Part shown: positions 45,278 through 54,849 of the stretch, piece after piece
Layout: each line of letters begins with the position of its first letter
Numbering within the stretch: position 1 is the stretch's first letter
Made by a program: the position numbers and the translations under genes
The notes under the pieces: model-generated
The model's database searches: none
What the model saw: only the letters and a program-made list of their open reading frames with translations
What the model was told of the DNA's origin: nothing
Assembly (NCBI GenBank): GCA_025999455.1
Contig: AP024683.1
Location: 503,501-567,500, forward strand
Length of the DNA stretch: 64,000 bases
Direction: 5' to 3'
Source of the DNA: Geminicoccaceae bacterium
GTDB taxonomy: Bacteria; Pseudomonadota; Alphaproteobacteria; Geminicoccales; Geminicoccaceae

Positions 45278-45805
45278 TCAGCCCAACATCGCCGCCCAGA
45301 ACGCGTCGCGGGCCATGAAGCTCTCGGCCGTGTCGTTCGGGCTCAGCGTGAGAAGGAGGAAGGCGTAGCCGGGCAGCTTCGACAGCTCGCGCTGCAGCTG
45401 TTCGGGGGTGGCTCGGGCGAGCCAATCGTCGGCCGCGTCGTGGTGCTCGGCGCGACGGGAGAGAAGAAGGGTCAAGGCGTGCTCGGCACAGCTCGCGCGA
45501 CCGTCTTCGCCGAGCAGTTGGAGCACGCTCGCGACGATCGCCGTGCACCAGGTGGCGTAGGCGACGCTCGGATGACCTCGCCGGAACGTCTCCGGATGAC
45601 GATTGACCACGGCGGTCACGCCGTCGGTCGACAGGCGCGACCGCGCTTCGACCCAAAAATACTCGTCGAGCAGCCTGGCCCGGTCCGGCCAACTCAGGTA
45701 TTGGAGGCGGCGCGCCAGATCCTCGGCTGCAGCGAGCGCCGCCTTCCAGCTCGCGGGCAGGACGGCGGCGAGGCCCGCCCGGAGTTCGGCCGGCTCGGCG
45801 GTCAT
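45278..45805 (-). CDS. Hypothetical protein, mostly helical
   Basis: This 175-residue protein is mostly alpha-helical and acidic. It contains ARRLQYLSWPDRARLLDEYFWVEAR, WCTAIVASVLQLLGEDG and AEHALTLLLSRRAEHHDAADDWLAR. It ends in a hydrophobic GYAFLLLTLSP segment. I recognise no family. The ATG at 45805 has GGGAGAGGA about six bases upstream. An open extension to 45940 lacks such a site and is not adopted. It is divergent from mutS. Confidence 0.65.
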   Translation of the reverse strand: MTAEPAELRAGLAAVLPASWKAALAAAEDLARRLQYLSWPDRARLLDEYFWVEARSRLSTDGVTAVVNRHPETFRRGHPSVAYATWCTAIVASVLQLLGEDGRASCAEHALTLLLSRRAEHHDAADDWLARATPEQLQRELSKLPGYAFLLLTLSPNDTAESFMARDAFWAAMLG

Positions 45806-46043
45806 CGGATCCTCTCCCTGTCGGTTCGCACCCTTGTCTTCGACGACGGATCCTCGTTGCGCACGAGCTTCCCACTCCCGCCCCGTTCGCTCGCGCCGGT
45901 GCCACGGCAGAGCCGCGAGCTCATGCGGCGGTGAATTCAACCATAAAGCGAGACGCCGTCAACCCATGCGACGTGTCGCACCCCGCACCCTCGCACAATG
46001 ACCGTATTTTCGCTCAACTCGACGGCAGTTCGGTGACGACGCC

Positions 46044-48692
46044 TTGACCGCGGAAGCGCTTCGCCCGGGTGAGCAGGCCTCACCCATGATCGCCCAGTAC
46101 CGGGAGCTCAAGGCGGCCTATCCCGGAACCTTTCTGTTCTTCCGGATGGGTGATTTTTACGAGCTGTTCTTCGAAGACGCCATCGCGGCGGCCCCCCTGC
46201 TCGACATCGCCCTCACCCGGCGCGGGCGACACCAGGGAGAAGACATCCCGATGTGCGGGGTGCCCGCGCACAATGCCGAGCCGTACATCCAAAAGCTGAT
46301 CCGCAAAGGTCACAAGGTCGCGATCTGCGAACAGCTCGAAGACCCGGCCGAAGCTCGTCGCCGGCCCGGCAAGCCGCTCCTGCGGCGCGACGTCGTCCGG
46401 ATCGTGACGCCCGGCACGCTCACCGAGGACGGCCTGCTCGAAGCACGTCGCCACAACTATCTCTTGGCGGTCGCTCGGATCCGCGGCGAATGGGGTGCGG
46501 CTTGGGTCGACATCTCGACCGGCGATTTTTGGACCTCCGCCATTGACCAGTCCGGTCTTGCCGAACTCTCGGCTCGCTTGGAGCCGGGCGAGATCCTGGT
46601 GGCGGAGCGCCTCGTTCAGGATTCGGAGCTGGCCGCTCTCCTCGGTGATCGGCGCGAGCGGCTCACGAGCTGTCGCGACGCCGCTTTCGACAGCGCGCTC
46701 GCCGGCCGACGTCTCGCCTCGTTCTACGGGGTGGGCGAGGTCGCCGTTCTCGGCGAGTTCGGCCGCGCCGAGATCGCCGCCGCGGGCGGCCTCCTCGATT
46801 ATCTCGAGCTCACACAGAAAGGTGTGCTCCCGCGCCTCGCCCGGCCACGCCGGCAGGTCGCGCGCAGCGTTCTCCAGCTCGACCCGGCGACGCGCCGAAA
46901 CCTCGAACTCACCCGAAGTCTTTCGGGCGATCCGCGCTCGAGCCTTCTTTCGACGATCGACCGGACTCGGACGAGTGCCGGTGCTCGGCTCCTCGCCGAG
47001 CAGCTGGCGGCACCGCTGACGGAGGTCGAGGCCATCCGCCGGCGCCTCGACCGTGTCGAAGCGATGATGCTCGAAGACGCAACGCGGGAGGCGGCGCGCG
47101 AGGCGCTTGCCCGCTGCCCCGATCTCGAGCGGGCGCTGGCACGGCTCTCCCTCGGACGTGGCGGGCCCCGCGATCTCTCGGCGGTCGGACGGGCGCTCGC
47201 CGTTGCACGCCGCTTGCGCACCGAGCTTGCGAACGTGCACCCGACCTTGCCCGAACTCGCCGGAAGCCTTCCCGACCTCGACGCCCTCGCGGACCGGATC
47301 CTCGGCACCCTCGTCGACGAACCGCCGATCCTGGCGCGGGACGGCGGACTCGTTCGGCCCGGCGTCGATCCCGTCCTCGACGAACAAAGAGGCTTGCGCG
47401 ACGAAGCGCAACGTCATCTGGCGGCGCTCGAGGCCCGCTATCGTCAAGCCACCGGTATCGCCTCCCTCAAGATCCGCCACAACCAGGTCCTGGGCTGGTT
47501 CGTGGAGATACCGGCGAGCCAACTCGCCAAGGTCCCGCAAGGCTTCGCGCTGCGTCAGAGCATGGCCGGCGCCGGCCGGTTCGCTACGGCCGAGCTCGCC
47601 GAGCTCGCGGAGCGGATCGCACGTGCCGCCGACCGTGCGCTGGAGCGCGAGCTCGAGATCTTCGCCGAGCTCCGGTCGGACGTGCTCGCCGCCGCCGAAG
47701 AGCTCGCGCGCACGGCGCGGACGCTCGCCGAGATCGACGTGGCGGCCGCGCTCGCCGAACTGGCCCGCGAGCGGCGGTGGAGCCGGCCCGTGGTCGACGA
47801 AGCGCCGCGGATCCGGATCCTGGGCGGTCGTCACCCGGTCGTGGAGGCAGCACTCGCGGCCGAGCAGCGGCCGTTCGTCGCCAACGACCTCGAGCTCGGC
47901 CCCGACGATCGGCTCTGGCTGCTCACCGGCCCGAACATGGCGGGCAAGAGCACGTTCCTCCGACAGTGCGCGTTGATCGTCGTGCTCGCCCAGATGGGGA
48001 GCTTCGTGCCTGCCGAAGCGGCCGAGATCGGGGTCGTCGACCGGCTCTTCTCACGCGTGGGCGCGGCGGACGATCTGGCCCGCGGCCGTTCGACCTTCAT
48101 GGTCGAAATGGTCGAAACCGCGACGATCCTCGCGCAGGCGGGGCCCCGATCGTTCGTGATCCTGGACGAGATCGGGCGCGGAACGGCGACCTTCGACGGG
48201 CTCTCGATCGCTTGGGCGGTCCTGGAGCACCTCCACGACGTCAACCGCTGCTTCGGCCTGTTCGCCACGCATTACCACGAACTCACCGCGCTCGCTGCTC
48301 GGCTCCCGGCGCTTTCGACCCACACCGTGAAAGTCAAAGAGTGGCAGGGCGATGTGGTGTTCTTGCACGAGGTCGTGAAAGGTGTCGCCGACCGCTCCTA
48401 CGGGATCCACGTGGCCCGACTCGCCGGGTTGCCCGCGTCCGTGATCCGACGGGCCGAGGAAGTGCTCCGGCGGCTCGAAGAGGGCGAGGCGCGCTCGGTG
48501 CCGGCCCGCTTGGCCGACGATCTGCCGCTGTTCGCCGCGGCCGCGCGCCTCGCCGGCGAAGAGCGGTCTCGGGCGGCGAAGCCTTCCCCGGTCGAGACGG
48601 CGCTCGCCGCCGTCGATCCGGACACGCTCAGCCCCAAGGACGCGCTCGATCTCGTCTACAGATTGAAAGAGCTGTTGCCGGATCGGAGCTGA
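46044..48692 (+). CDS. mutS: DNA mismatch repair protein MutS
   Basis: The 882-residue protein recognises mismatches and starts methyl-directed repair. The mismatch-binding domain shows FFRMGDFYELFFEDA (the Phe-x-Glu element). Core and clamp domains follow, then Walker A TGPNMAGKST, IGRGTATFDGLSIAW and the FATHYHELT motif. SYGIHVARLAGLP and a C-terminal tail end the protein. Length is normal. The TTG at 46044 leaves 14 residues before the conserved MIAQYRELK; an ATG at 46086 is an alternative. Confidence 0.97.
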   Translation: MTAEALRPGEQASPMIAQYRELKAAYPGTFLFFRMGDFYELFFEDAIAAAPLLDIALTRRGRHQGEDIPMCGVPAHNAEPYIQKLIRKGHKVAICEQLEDPAEARRRPGKPLLRRDVVRIVTPGTLTEDGLLEARRHNYLLAVARIRGEWGAAWVDISTGDFWTSAIDQSGLAELSARLEPGEILVAERLVQDSELAALLGDRRERLTSCRDAAFDSALAGRRLASFYGVGEVAVLGEFGRAEIAAAGGLLDYLELTQKGVLPRLARPRRQVARSVLQLDPATRRNLELTRSLSGDPRSSLLSTIDRTRTSAGARLLAEQLAAPLTEVEAIRRRLDRVEAMMLEDATREAAREALARCPDLERALARLSLGRGGPRDLSAVGRALAVARRLRTELANVHPTLPELAGSLPDLDALADRILGTLVDEPPILARDGGLVRPGVDPVLDEQRGLRDEAQRHLAALEARYRQATGIASLKIRHNQVLGWFVEIPASQLAKVPQGFALRQSMAGAGRFATAELAELAERIARAADRALERELEIFAELRSDVLAAAEELARTARTLAEIDVAAALAELARERRWSRPVVDEAPRIRILGGRHPVVEAALAAEQRPFVANDLELGPDDRLWLLTGPNMAGKSTFLRQCALIVVLAQMGSFVPAEAAEIGVVDRLFSRVGAADDLARGRSTFMVEMVETATILAQAGPRSFVILDEIGRGTATFDGLSIAWAVLEHLHDVNRCFGLFATHYHELTALAARLPALSTHTVKVKEWQGDVVFLHEVVKGVADRSYGIHVARLAGLPASVIRRAEEVLRRLEEGEARSVPARLADDLPLFAAAARLAGEERSRAAKPSPVETALAAVDPDTLSPKDALDLVYRLKELLPDRS

Positions 48693-48733
48693 TGCCATCC
48701 TGGGCGAACCCGGCGCGCACCCCTATCTGATGA

Positions 48734-50605
48734 ATGCCCGTCACCAGCTTCCGGAGACCGGCCGTGGACAGGAAGCAGCAGCTCAACATCTGGTACGCGG
48801 TCGCCGCGGCGATCCTCCTGCTCCTCTTCCAGGGCTGGTGGCGCGAGATGCGCACGACCGAGGTCATCCCCTACTCCGAGTTCATGGAGTATCTCGACAA
48901 GGGGTTGGTCGACCGGATCGCGGTCGGCGATCAGTACATCACGGGGTTCTTCCGCGAGCCGCAGGCGGGCAAGACCCAGTTCGTCACCCCGAGGGTCGAC
49001 CCGGCGATCGCCAACGATCTCGCCAAACGTGGCGTGCAATTCACCGGCGTCGTCGAGCAGACGTTCCTGCGTGAGGTCTTGTCCTGGGTCGTCCCCGTTC
49101 TGGTCTTTTTCGCGATTTGGGCGTTCGTGTTCCGAAAGTTCGCCGAGCGCCAGGGATTGGGCGGCTTCATGTCGGTCGGCCGGTCGAAGGCGAAGATCTA
49201 CGTCGAGAAAGACACGAAGGTCACCTTCGACGACGTGGCCGGGGTGGACGAAGCCAAGGCCGAGCTCGTCGAGATCGTCGAATTCTTGAAGAATCCGAAA
49301 GAATACGGTCAGCTCGGCGCGCGTATTCCCAAAGGCGTCTTGTTGGTCGGGCCCCCGGGCACCGGAAAGACCCTCCTGGCGAAGGCGGTCGCGGGCGAAG
49401 CCGGTGTCCCCTTCTTCTCGATCTCGGGCTCCGAATTCGTCGAAATGTTCGTGGGCGTGGGTGCGGCGCGCGTGCGCGATCTCTTCGAGCAGGCCCGCAA
49501 AGCCGCACCGGCCATCATCTTCATCGACGAACTCGACGCCTTGGGCCGCGCGCGGAGCGCGCTCACCGGCATCGGTGGCCACGACGAGCGCGAGCAGACC
49601 TTGAACCAACTCTTGACCGAGCTCGACGGGTTCGACCCGTCGGAGGGCGTGGTGCTGCTCGCCGCCACGAACCGGCCCGAGATCCTCGATCCGGCGCTCT
49701 TGCGCGCCGGTCGTTTCGACCGACAGGTGCTCGTCGACCGGCCCGACAAGCTCGGCCGCGTCCAGATCTTGAACGTCCACATCAAGAAGGTGAAACTCGC
49801 GCCCGACGTCGACGTCGAGCAAATCGCCTCGATCACCACGGGGTTCTCGGGCGCGGATCTCGCCAATTTGGTCAACGAAGCGGCGCTCCTCGCCACCCGC
49901 CGGAAAGCCAAGGCGGTGAGCATGGAAGACTTCAACCAGGCCGTCGAGCGGATCGTCGCCGGGCTCGAGAAGCGTAATCGGGTTCTGAACCCGCGCGAGC
50001 GCCAGATCGTCGCCTATCACGAGATGGGACACGCGCTCGTCGCACTCGCTTTGCCCGGCACGGATCCGGTCCACAAGGTTTCGATCGTGCCGCGCGGGGT
50101 GGGCGCGCTCGGCTACACGATCCAGCGGCCGACCGAAGATCGCTTCCTCATGACCAAAGACGAGTTGCTCAACAAGATCGCCGTCATTTTGGGTGGCCGC
50201 GCTGCCGAGAAGATCGTCTTCGACCACCTTTCGACCGGGGCGGCCGACGATCTCGTCCGCGCCACCGATATCGCCCGCTCGATCGTGGCCCGCTACGGGA
50301 TGGACCCGAAGCTCGGTTCGGTCGCCTACGACGTCGAGCGCAGTCCGTTCCTGCAGCCCGTCGCCGGCCAATACTCGATCGAACGGCGTTTCAGCGAGGA
50401 TACGGCACGCGAGATCGACCTCGCCGTACGTCGAATCATCGACGAGCAGTTCGAACGGACGGTCGGCATTCTCCAGGAGAACCGCGAAATCCTGGAGCGT
50501 TGCGCGCGCGAGCTGTTGGAAACGGAAACCCTCGACGAGGCGGCGCTGCGCCGGCTGACGGCGGATCTGCGCCGCGTGCGCGAGCCCACCCCGGTCGCCG
50601 CCTGA
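48734..50605 (+). CDS. ftsH: FtsH-family ATP-dependent zinc metalloprotease (paralogue)
   Basis: The 623-residue inner-membrane protease has two N-terminal membrane helices (about residues 20-37 and 115-135) around a periplasmic domain. The AAA domain has Walker A GPPGTGKT, Walker [12 protein letters not shown] and arginine fingers in RAGRFDRQV. The zinc site, near residue 429, reads HEMGH where E. coli has HEAGH; the third ligand Asp is in LSTGAADDL. It degrades damaged membrane proteins and regulators. It follows mutS and is not beside glmM/folP, so it is likely an additional FtsH copy. The start may instead be a GTG at 48764. Confidence 0.93.
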   Translation: MPVTSFRRPAVDRKQQLNIWYAVAAAILLLLFQGWWREMRTTEVIPYSEFMEYLDKGLVDRIAVGDQYITGFFREPQAGKTQFVTPRVDPAIANDLAKRGVQFTGVVEQTFLREVLSWVVPVLVFFAIWAFVFRKFAERQGLGGFMSVGRSKAKIYVEKDTKVTFDDVAGVDEAKAELVEIVEFLKNPKEYGQLGARIPKGVLLVGPPGTGKTLLAKAVAGEAGVPFFSISGSEFVEMFVGVGAARVRDLFEQARKAAPAIIFIDELDALGRARSALTGIGGHDEREQTLNQLLTELDGFDPSEGVVLLAATNRPEILDPALLRAGRFDRQVLVDRPDKLGRVQILNVHIKKVKLAPDVDVEQIASITTGFSGADLANLVNEAALLATRRKAKAVSMEDFNQAVERIVAGLEKRNRVLNPRERQIVAYHEMGHALVALALPGTDPVHKVSIVPRGVGALGYTIQRPTEDRFLMTKDELLNKIAVILGGRAAEKIVFDHLSTGAADDLVRATDIARSIVARYGMDPKLGSVAYDVERSPFLQPVAGQYSIERRFSEDTAREIDLAVRRIIDEQFERTVGILQENREILERCARELLETETLDEAALRRLTADLRRVREPTPVAA

Positions 50606-50744
50606 CAAGACGCGTCGAGTTCCGCCGTTTCTCGTGGTTCGGCGCGGTTTCGCGGCCGCGAGAGCGGTCCCGGCGGCGCGGGCGGGGCGCAACGGCCGAG
50701 CGGCACGCGGACGCGGGGGCCCAGCCCGGTGACGCGCCCTTGGC

Positions 50745-51722
50745 TCAATACCATACCCCGGTGTGGCGCCAGCGAGGCGGTCCCGTGACGACCGGGACGG
50801 TTCGCGGGACCGAGATCGTGCGCGGGAGGTCGATGGAGGGCTCCACCGGCTCGTAAAGGTCGAGCAGGCGACGGATCCGCTCCTCGGTCGGGGGGTGGGT
50901 CCGCAAGAGCGAGGGGATCGGCATCCGCCGTCCCGGCAAGAAGATATCTTCCCAATACCGCCCCTGGAAGCGTTCGAGTTTCGCGAGCGCGGAGGCCAGG
51001 CCTTGCGGATCGCCCGTCAAAGCCGCCGCGTCGAGATCGGCGTCGAACTCGCGCGCCCGCGAAAGGGCGAGCTGGAGCAACCCCACGAGCGTGGGCGCGA
51101 ACACGAGCAGCAGGACCACGAGCCAGGGCACGACCACTTCACCGGCGAACCAGAAGGGCAAGTTGAAGAGCAGCAAGAGCTGGCCGGCCCACGAGAGGAG
51201 GCTCGTGAGCCGGCTCACGATGTCGGCGAGACCCATGATCCATAGGTCGTCGTTGCGGACGTGGCTCACCTCGTGCGCCAGGACCCCGGCGAGCTCTCGA
51301 GGTGTGAGCGCCCGCAACAGACCGTCGCTCAGCCCGATCGCCGCGCGCTTCGGCCGGCCGACCGCGAAGGCGTTCAAGATCGGTGTCGGCAGCCAGTAGA
51401 GACGCGGCAGCCGTTCGAGACCGGCCCGTGCAGCCAAATGGCGAAGCAGCGCATAGCCTTCCGGGAAATCCGCGGGATCCAATGGCCGGGCGCCGTAGGC
51501 GCGCATCACCCATTCCGGGGCGACACTCGGTGCCAGGAGCAAGGATACGCCCGTGAGCCCGACGGCCCAGAGGAGCCCGGCCCAGCCCCAGAGGAGGAAG
51601 GCACACAAGCCGAGGATGGCGAGCATGCCGAGCACGAGAAGCGCCGACTGCGCGAGGTTCCGCAGCTTGTGCAAGCGCCGTTGGCGTTCGCTCAGAACGA
51701 ACAAAGGACGGCGAGCGATCAT
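50745..51722 (-). CDS. M48-family membrane metalloprotease, HtpX-like
   Basis: The 325-residue protein has two N-terminal membrane helices (about 24-65) and two more after the active site. The zinc motif is VLAHEVSHVRNDD and the downstream Glu ligand sits in AREFDADLDAAAL. AVGRPKRAAIGLSDGLLRALTPREL precedes it, as in HtpX. It probably degrades misfolded membrane proteins on the cytoplasmic side of the inner membrane. The ATG at 51722 has GAGGAGAG upstream. It is convergent with the FtsH gene and divergent from the macro-domain gene. Confidence 0.88.
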   Translation of the reverse strand: MIARRPLFVLSERQRRLHKLRNLAQSALLVLGMLAILGLCAFLLWGWAGLLWAVGLTGVSLLLAPSVAPEWVMRAYGARPLDPADFPEGYALLRHLAARAGLERLPRLYWLPTPILNAFAVGRPKRAAIGLSDGLLRALTPRELAGVLAHEVSHVRNDDLWIMGLADIVSRLTSLLSWAGQLLLLFNLPFWFAGEVVVPWLVVLLLVFAPTLVGLLQLALSRAREFDADLDAAALTGDPQGLASALAKLERFQGRYWEDIFLPGRRMPIPSLLRTHPPTEERIRRLLDLYEPVEPSIDLPRTISVPRTVPVVTGPPRWRHTGVWY

Positions 51723-51780
51723 CTCTCCTCGCTTCGGGCTCGAACGTGCTAGGAGCCGTGGGCGGTCGGGAGGTTGAGCG

Positions 51781-52341
51781 ATGGCCGGAGCCGCGGCAAG
51801 CCAGCAGCGCGCCCTCGAGCGAATCGAGGTGGTCGAGGGGGACATCACCGCACTCGATGTCGAGGCGATCGTGAATGCCGCCAACGAGCGGCTCGCGCCG
51901 GGCGGCGGGGTATGCGGAGCCATTCACCGGGCGGCGGGTCCGGAGCTCGCGCGGGCTTGCGCCGCGATCGGCCATTGTGCCACCGGCGATGCGGTCGTCA
52001 CTCCCGGGTTCGGCCTCCGAGCTCGCTGGGTGATCCATGCCGTGGGTCCCGTCTGGCACGGTGGTGGGGCCGGCGAGGATGCGCTCTTGGCGAGCGCCTA
52101 CCGCCGTTCGCTGGAGCTCGCCGCGCGAAAGGGTATCAAGAGCATCGCTTTTCCCGCGATTTCGACCGGGATCTACGGCTTCCCCGCCGACCGCGCGGCT
52201 GGGATCGCGGTCCGCACCGTGGCCGAAACACTCGCGCGCCAGGACATCCGGGAGCGGGTCGTCCTCTGTTGCTTCAGCTCGGCCTCGGCCGCGCTCCATC
52301 GGCGGGCGCTCGACGAACTCCGAACGCTGAGTTCGTCATGA
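51781..52341 (+). CDS. Macro-domain protein, O-acetyl-ADP-ribose deacetylase-like
   Basis: This 186-residue protein is a stand-alone MacroD-type macro domain. IEVVEGDITALDVEAIVNAANERLAPGGGVCGAIHRAAG contains the ADP-ribose-binding Asn and glycine loop. GDAVVTPGFGLRARWVIHAVGP and IAFPAISTGIYGFPADRAAGI complete the site. Such enzymes hydrolyse O-acetyl-ADP-ribose or ADP-ribosyl-glutamate/aspartate links. The ATG has GGGAGG upstream. It is coupled to the sugar kinase by an ATGA overlap, an odd partner. Confidence 0.9.
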   Translation: MAGAAASQQRALERIEVVEGDITALDVEAIVNAANERLAPGGGVCGAIHRAAGPELARACAAIGHCATGDAVVTPGFGLRARWVIHAVGPVWHGGGAGEDALLASAYRRSLELAARKGIKSIAFPAISTGIYGFPADRAAGIAVRTVAETLARQDIRERVVLCCFSSASAALHRRALDELRTLSSS

Positions 52342-53267
52342 CGCTCGACCTGGTCTGCTTGGGCGAGCCGCTCCTCGAGTTCAACCAGACCCGACCCGGG
52401 GAGCCGGAGTTCCGGCTCGGTCACGGGGGCGACACCTCGAACTGCGCGATCGCTGCCGCCCGCTTGGGGCTCCGGGTCGGCTATTGGACGCGCCTCGGGA
52501 CGGATGCCTTCGGTGACAGCTTCGTGGAGCTCTGGCGCCGCGAGGGCGTCGACGCGTCGCGGGTGATCCGCGATCCCGAGGCGCCGACCGGGGTCTACTT
52601 CGTGACCCACGGGCCGGACGGCCACCGCTTCAGCTACCTGCGCCGCGGTTCGGCCGCGAGCCGGATGCGCCCCGAGGAGTTGCCGGCGGATTGGTTGTCC
52701 GGGACGCGCGTAATGCACGCCTCGGCGATCAGTCAGGCGATCTCGACCTCGGCGTGCGACACGGTCTTCGAGGCTTTCGACATCGTTCGACGGGCGGGCG
52801 GGATGGTGGCCTACGACACCAACTATCGGCCCGCCCTCTGGCCCCCGGCCCGGGCCCGCGCGATCGTCCGCGAGTCGGCTCGGATGGTCGACATCCTCCT
52901 CCCCGGCCTGGACGATGTCCGGGCGCTGTTCGGTCTCGACGATCCGGATGCCATTCTGGACCATCTTCTCGATTTAGGCCCGTCGGTCGTAGCCCTGACG
53001 CTGGGGTCGACGGGCGCGATCGTCGCGACGCGCGAGCGCCGCGAACGGCTGGCCCCGCACCGGGTGGCCGCGGTCGACGCGACCGGTGCGGGTGACGCGT
53101 TCGACGGTGCCTTCATCGCCGCCTATCTCGAAAGCCGTGACCCGTTCGCGGCCGGGCGCTTCGCCAATGCCGCCGCGGCGCTCGCGACGACCGGCTTCGG
53201 TGCCGTCGCGCCGTTGCCCGACCGTGCGAGCGTCGACGCCTTGCTTGCGAGCGGGGACGGTCGGTGA
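52338..53267 (+). CDS. kdgK: PfkB-family sugar-acid kinase, 2-dehydro-3-deoxygluconokinase-like
   Basis: The 309-residue kinase phosphorylates KDG or a related sugar acid at C6. LVCLGEPLLEFNQ at the start and FRLGHGGDTSNCAIAAARLG are typical of KdgK. The PfkB signature with catalytic Asp is VDATGAGDAFDGAFIAAYL. YDTNYRPALWPP and ILLPGLDDVRALFG also fit. It overlaps the macro-domain gene upstream and the second kinase downstream (GTGA). The exact substrate could differ. Confidence 0.85.
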   Translation: MTLDLVCLGEPLLEFNQTRPGEPEFRLGHGGDTSNCAIAAARLGLRVGYWTRLGTDAFGDSFVELWRREGVDASRVIRDPEAPTGVYFVTHGPDGHRFSYLRRGSAASRMRPEELPADWLSGTRVMHASAISQAISTSACDTVFEAFDIVRRAGGMVAYDTNYRPALWPPARARAIVRESARMVDILLPGLDDVRALFGLDDPDAILDHLLDLGPSVVALTLGSTGAIVATRERRERLAPHRVAAVDATGAGDAFDGAFIAAYLESRDPFAAGRFANAAAALATTGFGAVAPLPDRASVDALLASGDGR

Positions 53268-54199
53268 GCGCGCCGGCGCTGATCGGCGTCGATTGGGGTA
53301 CGAGCTCCTTTCGGGCCTATCTGATCGATCCCTCCGGCCGGTTGCTGGCGCGCCGAACAGCGGCGGCAGGGATCCTCCAGGTTCCACCGGGCGGGTTCGA
53401 GGCACGGCTGCGGGGTGAGATCGGAGACTGGCTCCGGCAGTACCCGGAGTTGCCTGTCGTCCTTTCGGGAATGGTGACCAGTCGGCAAGGCTGGCTGGAG
53501 CTCCCCTACGAACATTGCCCGGTCGGTCCCGAGGCTCTGGCCGCGGCACTCGGCACGCTCCGACTCGAGGACGGAAGAACCCTGCACTTCGTGCCGGGCC
53601 TCACGGCACGCCGTCCCGACGGGCTGCCCGACGTCATGCGCGGCGAAGAAACGCAGATCCTTGGGGCGCTCGCCGACGTGCCGACCGCTCGAACCCTTCT
53701 CCTGCCGGGCACCCACAGCAAGTGGGTGACGGTCGAGTCGGGGATCGTCCAGGGCTTCACGACCTTCATGACCGGCGAACTGTTCGCCGTTCTCAAGGCT
53801 CATTCGATCCTCGGGCGGCTCGCGCGGGGTGAAGCGGAGGACGAGGCGAGCTTTCTGCGGGGTGCTCGAGTCGGTCTCGGCAGCGAAGATGGGACCGGCG
53901 GCAGCCTGGCTCGGCTCTTTTCGGCGCGGACGCTCGTACTGGCCGGCGAGCTCGAGGAAACCGGTGTCGCGAGCTACCTGTCGGGGCTCTTGATCGGCTG
54001 CGAGATCCGGGAAGCCTTGTCGTTCGCCGGGGACGACACGGCGGTCTTGGTGGTCGGCGAACCGATGCTGGTGGCGAGATACGCTCGCGCGCTCGAGCTG
54101 GCGAGCCGGCGATACGCCACCACCGCACCGGATGCCGCGGCACGTGGCCACCACCGGCTCGCGGAGCTCGCGGGTCTCCTGTCGGGGAGACGGGGATGA
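53264..54199 (+). CDS. dgoK: 2-dehydro-3-deoxygalactonokinase
   Basis: This 311-residue DgoK-family enzyme phosphorylates 2-dehydro-3-deoxygalactonate. It opens IGVDWGTSSFRAYLID, an actin-fold ATPase phosphate loop. VVLSGMVTSRQGWLELPYE, RGEETQILGAL and LLPGTHSKWVTVE, FTTFMTGELFAVLKAHSIL are characteristic of the family. The GTG overlaps the kdgK stop and its own stop overlaps the aldolase start, so the three genes form a tightly coupled unit. Confidence 0.93.
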   Translation: MSAPALIGVDWGTSSFRAYLIDPSGRLLARRTAAAGILQVPPGGFEARLRGEIGDWLRQYPELPVVLSGMVTSRQGWLELPYEHCPVGPEALAAALGTLRLEDGRTLHFVPGLTARRPDGLPDVMRGEETQILGALADVPTARTLLLPGTHSKWVTVESGIVQGFTTFMTGELFAVLKAHSILGRLARGEAEDEASFLRGARVGLGSEDGTGGSLARLFSARTLVLAGELEETGVASYLSGLLIGCEIREALSFAGDDTAVLVVGEPMLVARYARALELASRRYATTAPDAAARGHHRLAELAGLLSGRRG

Positions 54200-54849
54200 G
54201 CGATCTCGATGCCTGGCTCGACCCGCCGCTGGTCGCGATCCTGCGCGGTGTACGCCCCGAGGAGGTCGTGGCGATCGGCTTGGCTCTGATCGAAGCCGGC
54301 ATCCGCATCGTCGAGGTGCCGCTGAATTCTCCCGAGCCCTTCGAGAGCATCGAGCGGCTGGCCAGGGCTCTCGAAGGTCGGGCACTCGTCGGCGCCGGGA
54401 CGTTGCGGCGGCCCACCGAAGTCGCCGAGGTGGCTCGTGCCGGGGGTCGCCTCGTCGTGACGCCGCACGCGGATCCGCACATCGTGCGCGCGGCGAAGGC
54501 GCTCGGTCTTTTCGCGATACCGGGCGTGGCGACGCCGACCGAGGCTTTCGCGATGCTCGACGCGGGCGCCGATGCGTTGAAGCTCTTCCCCGCGGAAATG
54601 CTCGGCCCCGCGGTGGTCAAGGCGCTCGTGGCCGTGCTCCCGAGTGGGACACGCCTGCTCCCGGTGGGCGGGATAGACCCGGAAAAGATCGCGGCGTTCC
54701 GTTCGGCCGGTGCCAGTGGCTTCGGTCTTGGCTCGGCGCTCTACCGACCCGGCAACACGCCCGAACAGGTCGGGGAGCAAGCTCGTGCCTTCGTCGACGC
54801 GTGGCGCGCCGTGAGCGGCGCCGGGGCGATCAGCGCACTTGGAGGTTGA
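54196..54849 (+). CDS. dgoA: 2-dehydro-3-deoxy-6-phosphogalactonate aldolase
   Basis: The 217-residue class I aldolase splits KDPGal (and perhaps KDPG) to pyruvate and glyceraldehyde-3-phosphate. PPLVAILRGVRPEEVVAIG and GIRIVEVPLNSPEP open the barrel. VGAGTLRRPTEV contains typical pyruvate-binding residues, and the Schiff-base lysine lies in ADALKLFPAEMLGP. LLPVGGIDPEKIAAFRSAGASGFGLGSALYRPG ends it. It is the last gene of the unit; its end overlaps a convergent secreted-protein gene by 20 bases. Confidence 0.94.
   Translation: MSDLDAWLDPPLVAILRGVRPEEVVAIGLALIEAGIRIVEVPLNSPEPFESIERLARALEGRALVGAGTLRRPTEVAEVARAGGRLVVTPHADPHIVRAAKALGLFAIPGVATPTEAFAMLDAGADALKLFPAEMLGPAVVKALVAVLPSGTRLLPVGGIDPEKIAAFRSAGASGFGLGSALYRPGNTPEQVGEQARAFVDAWRAVSGAGAISALGG

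Noticed and set aside
45806-45940. N-terminal extension of the 175-residue unknown protein
   Set aside because: The frame is open to a TTG at 45940, but the ATG at 45805 has a clear ribosome site and the extension looks non-coding.
50651-50665. GC palindrome between ftsH and the htpX-like gene as a bidirectional terminator
   Set aside because: TCGCGGCCGCGA is self-complementary without a loop and has no T-tract; such sequences arise easily in GC-rich DNA.
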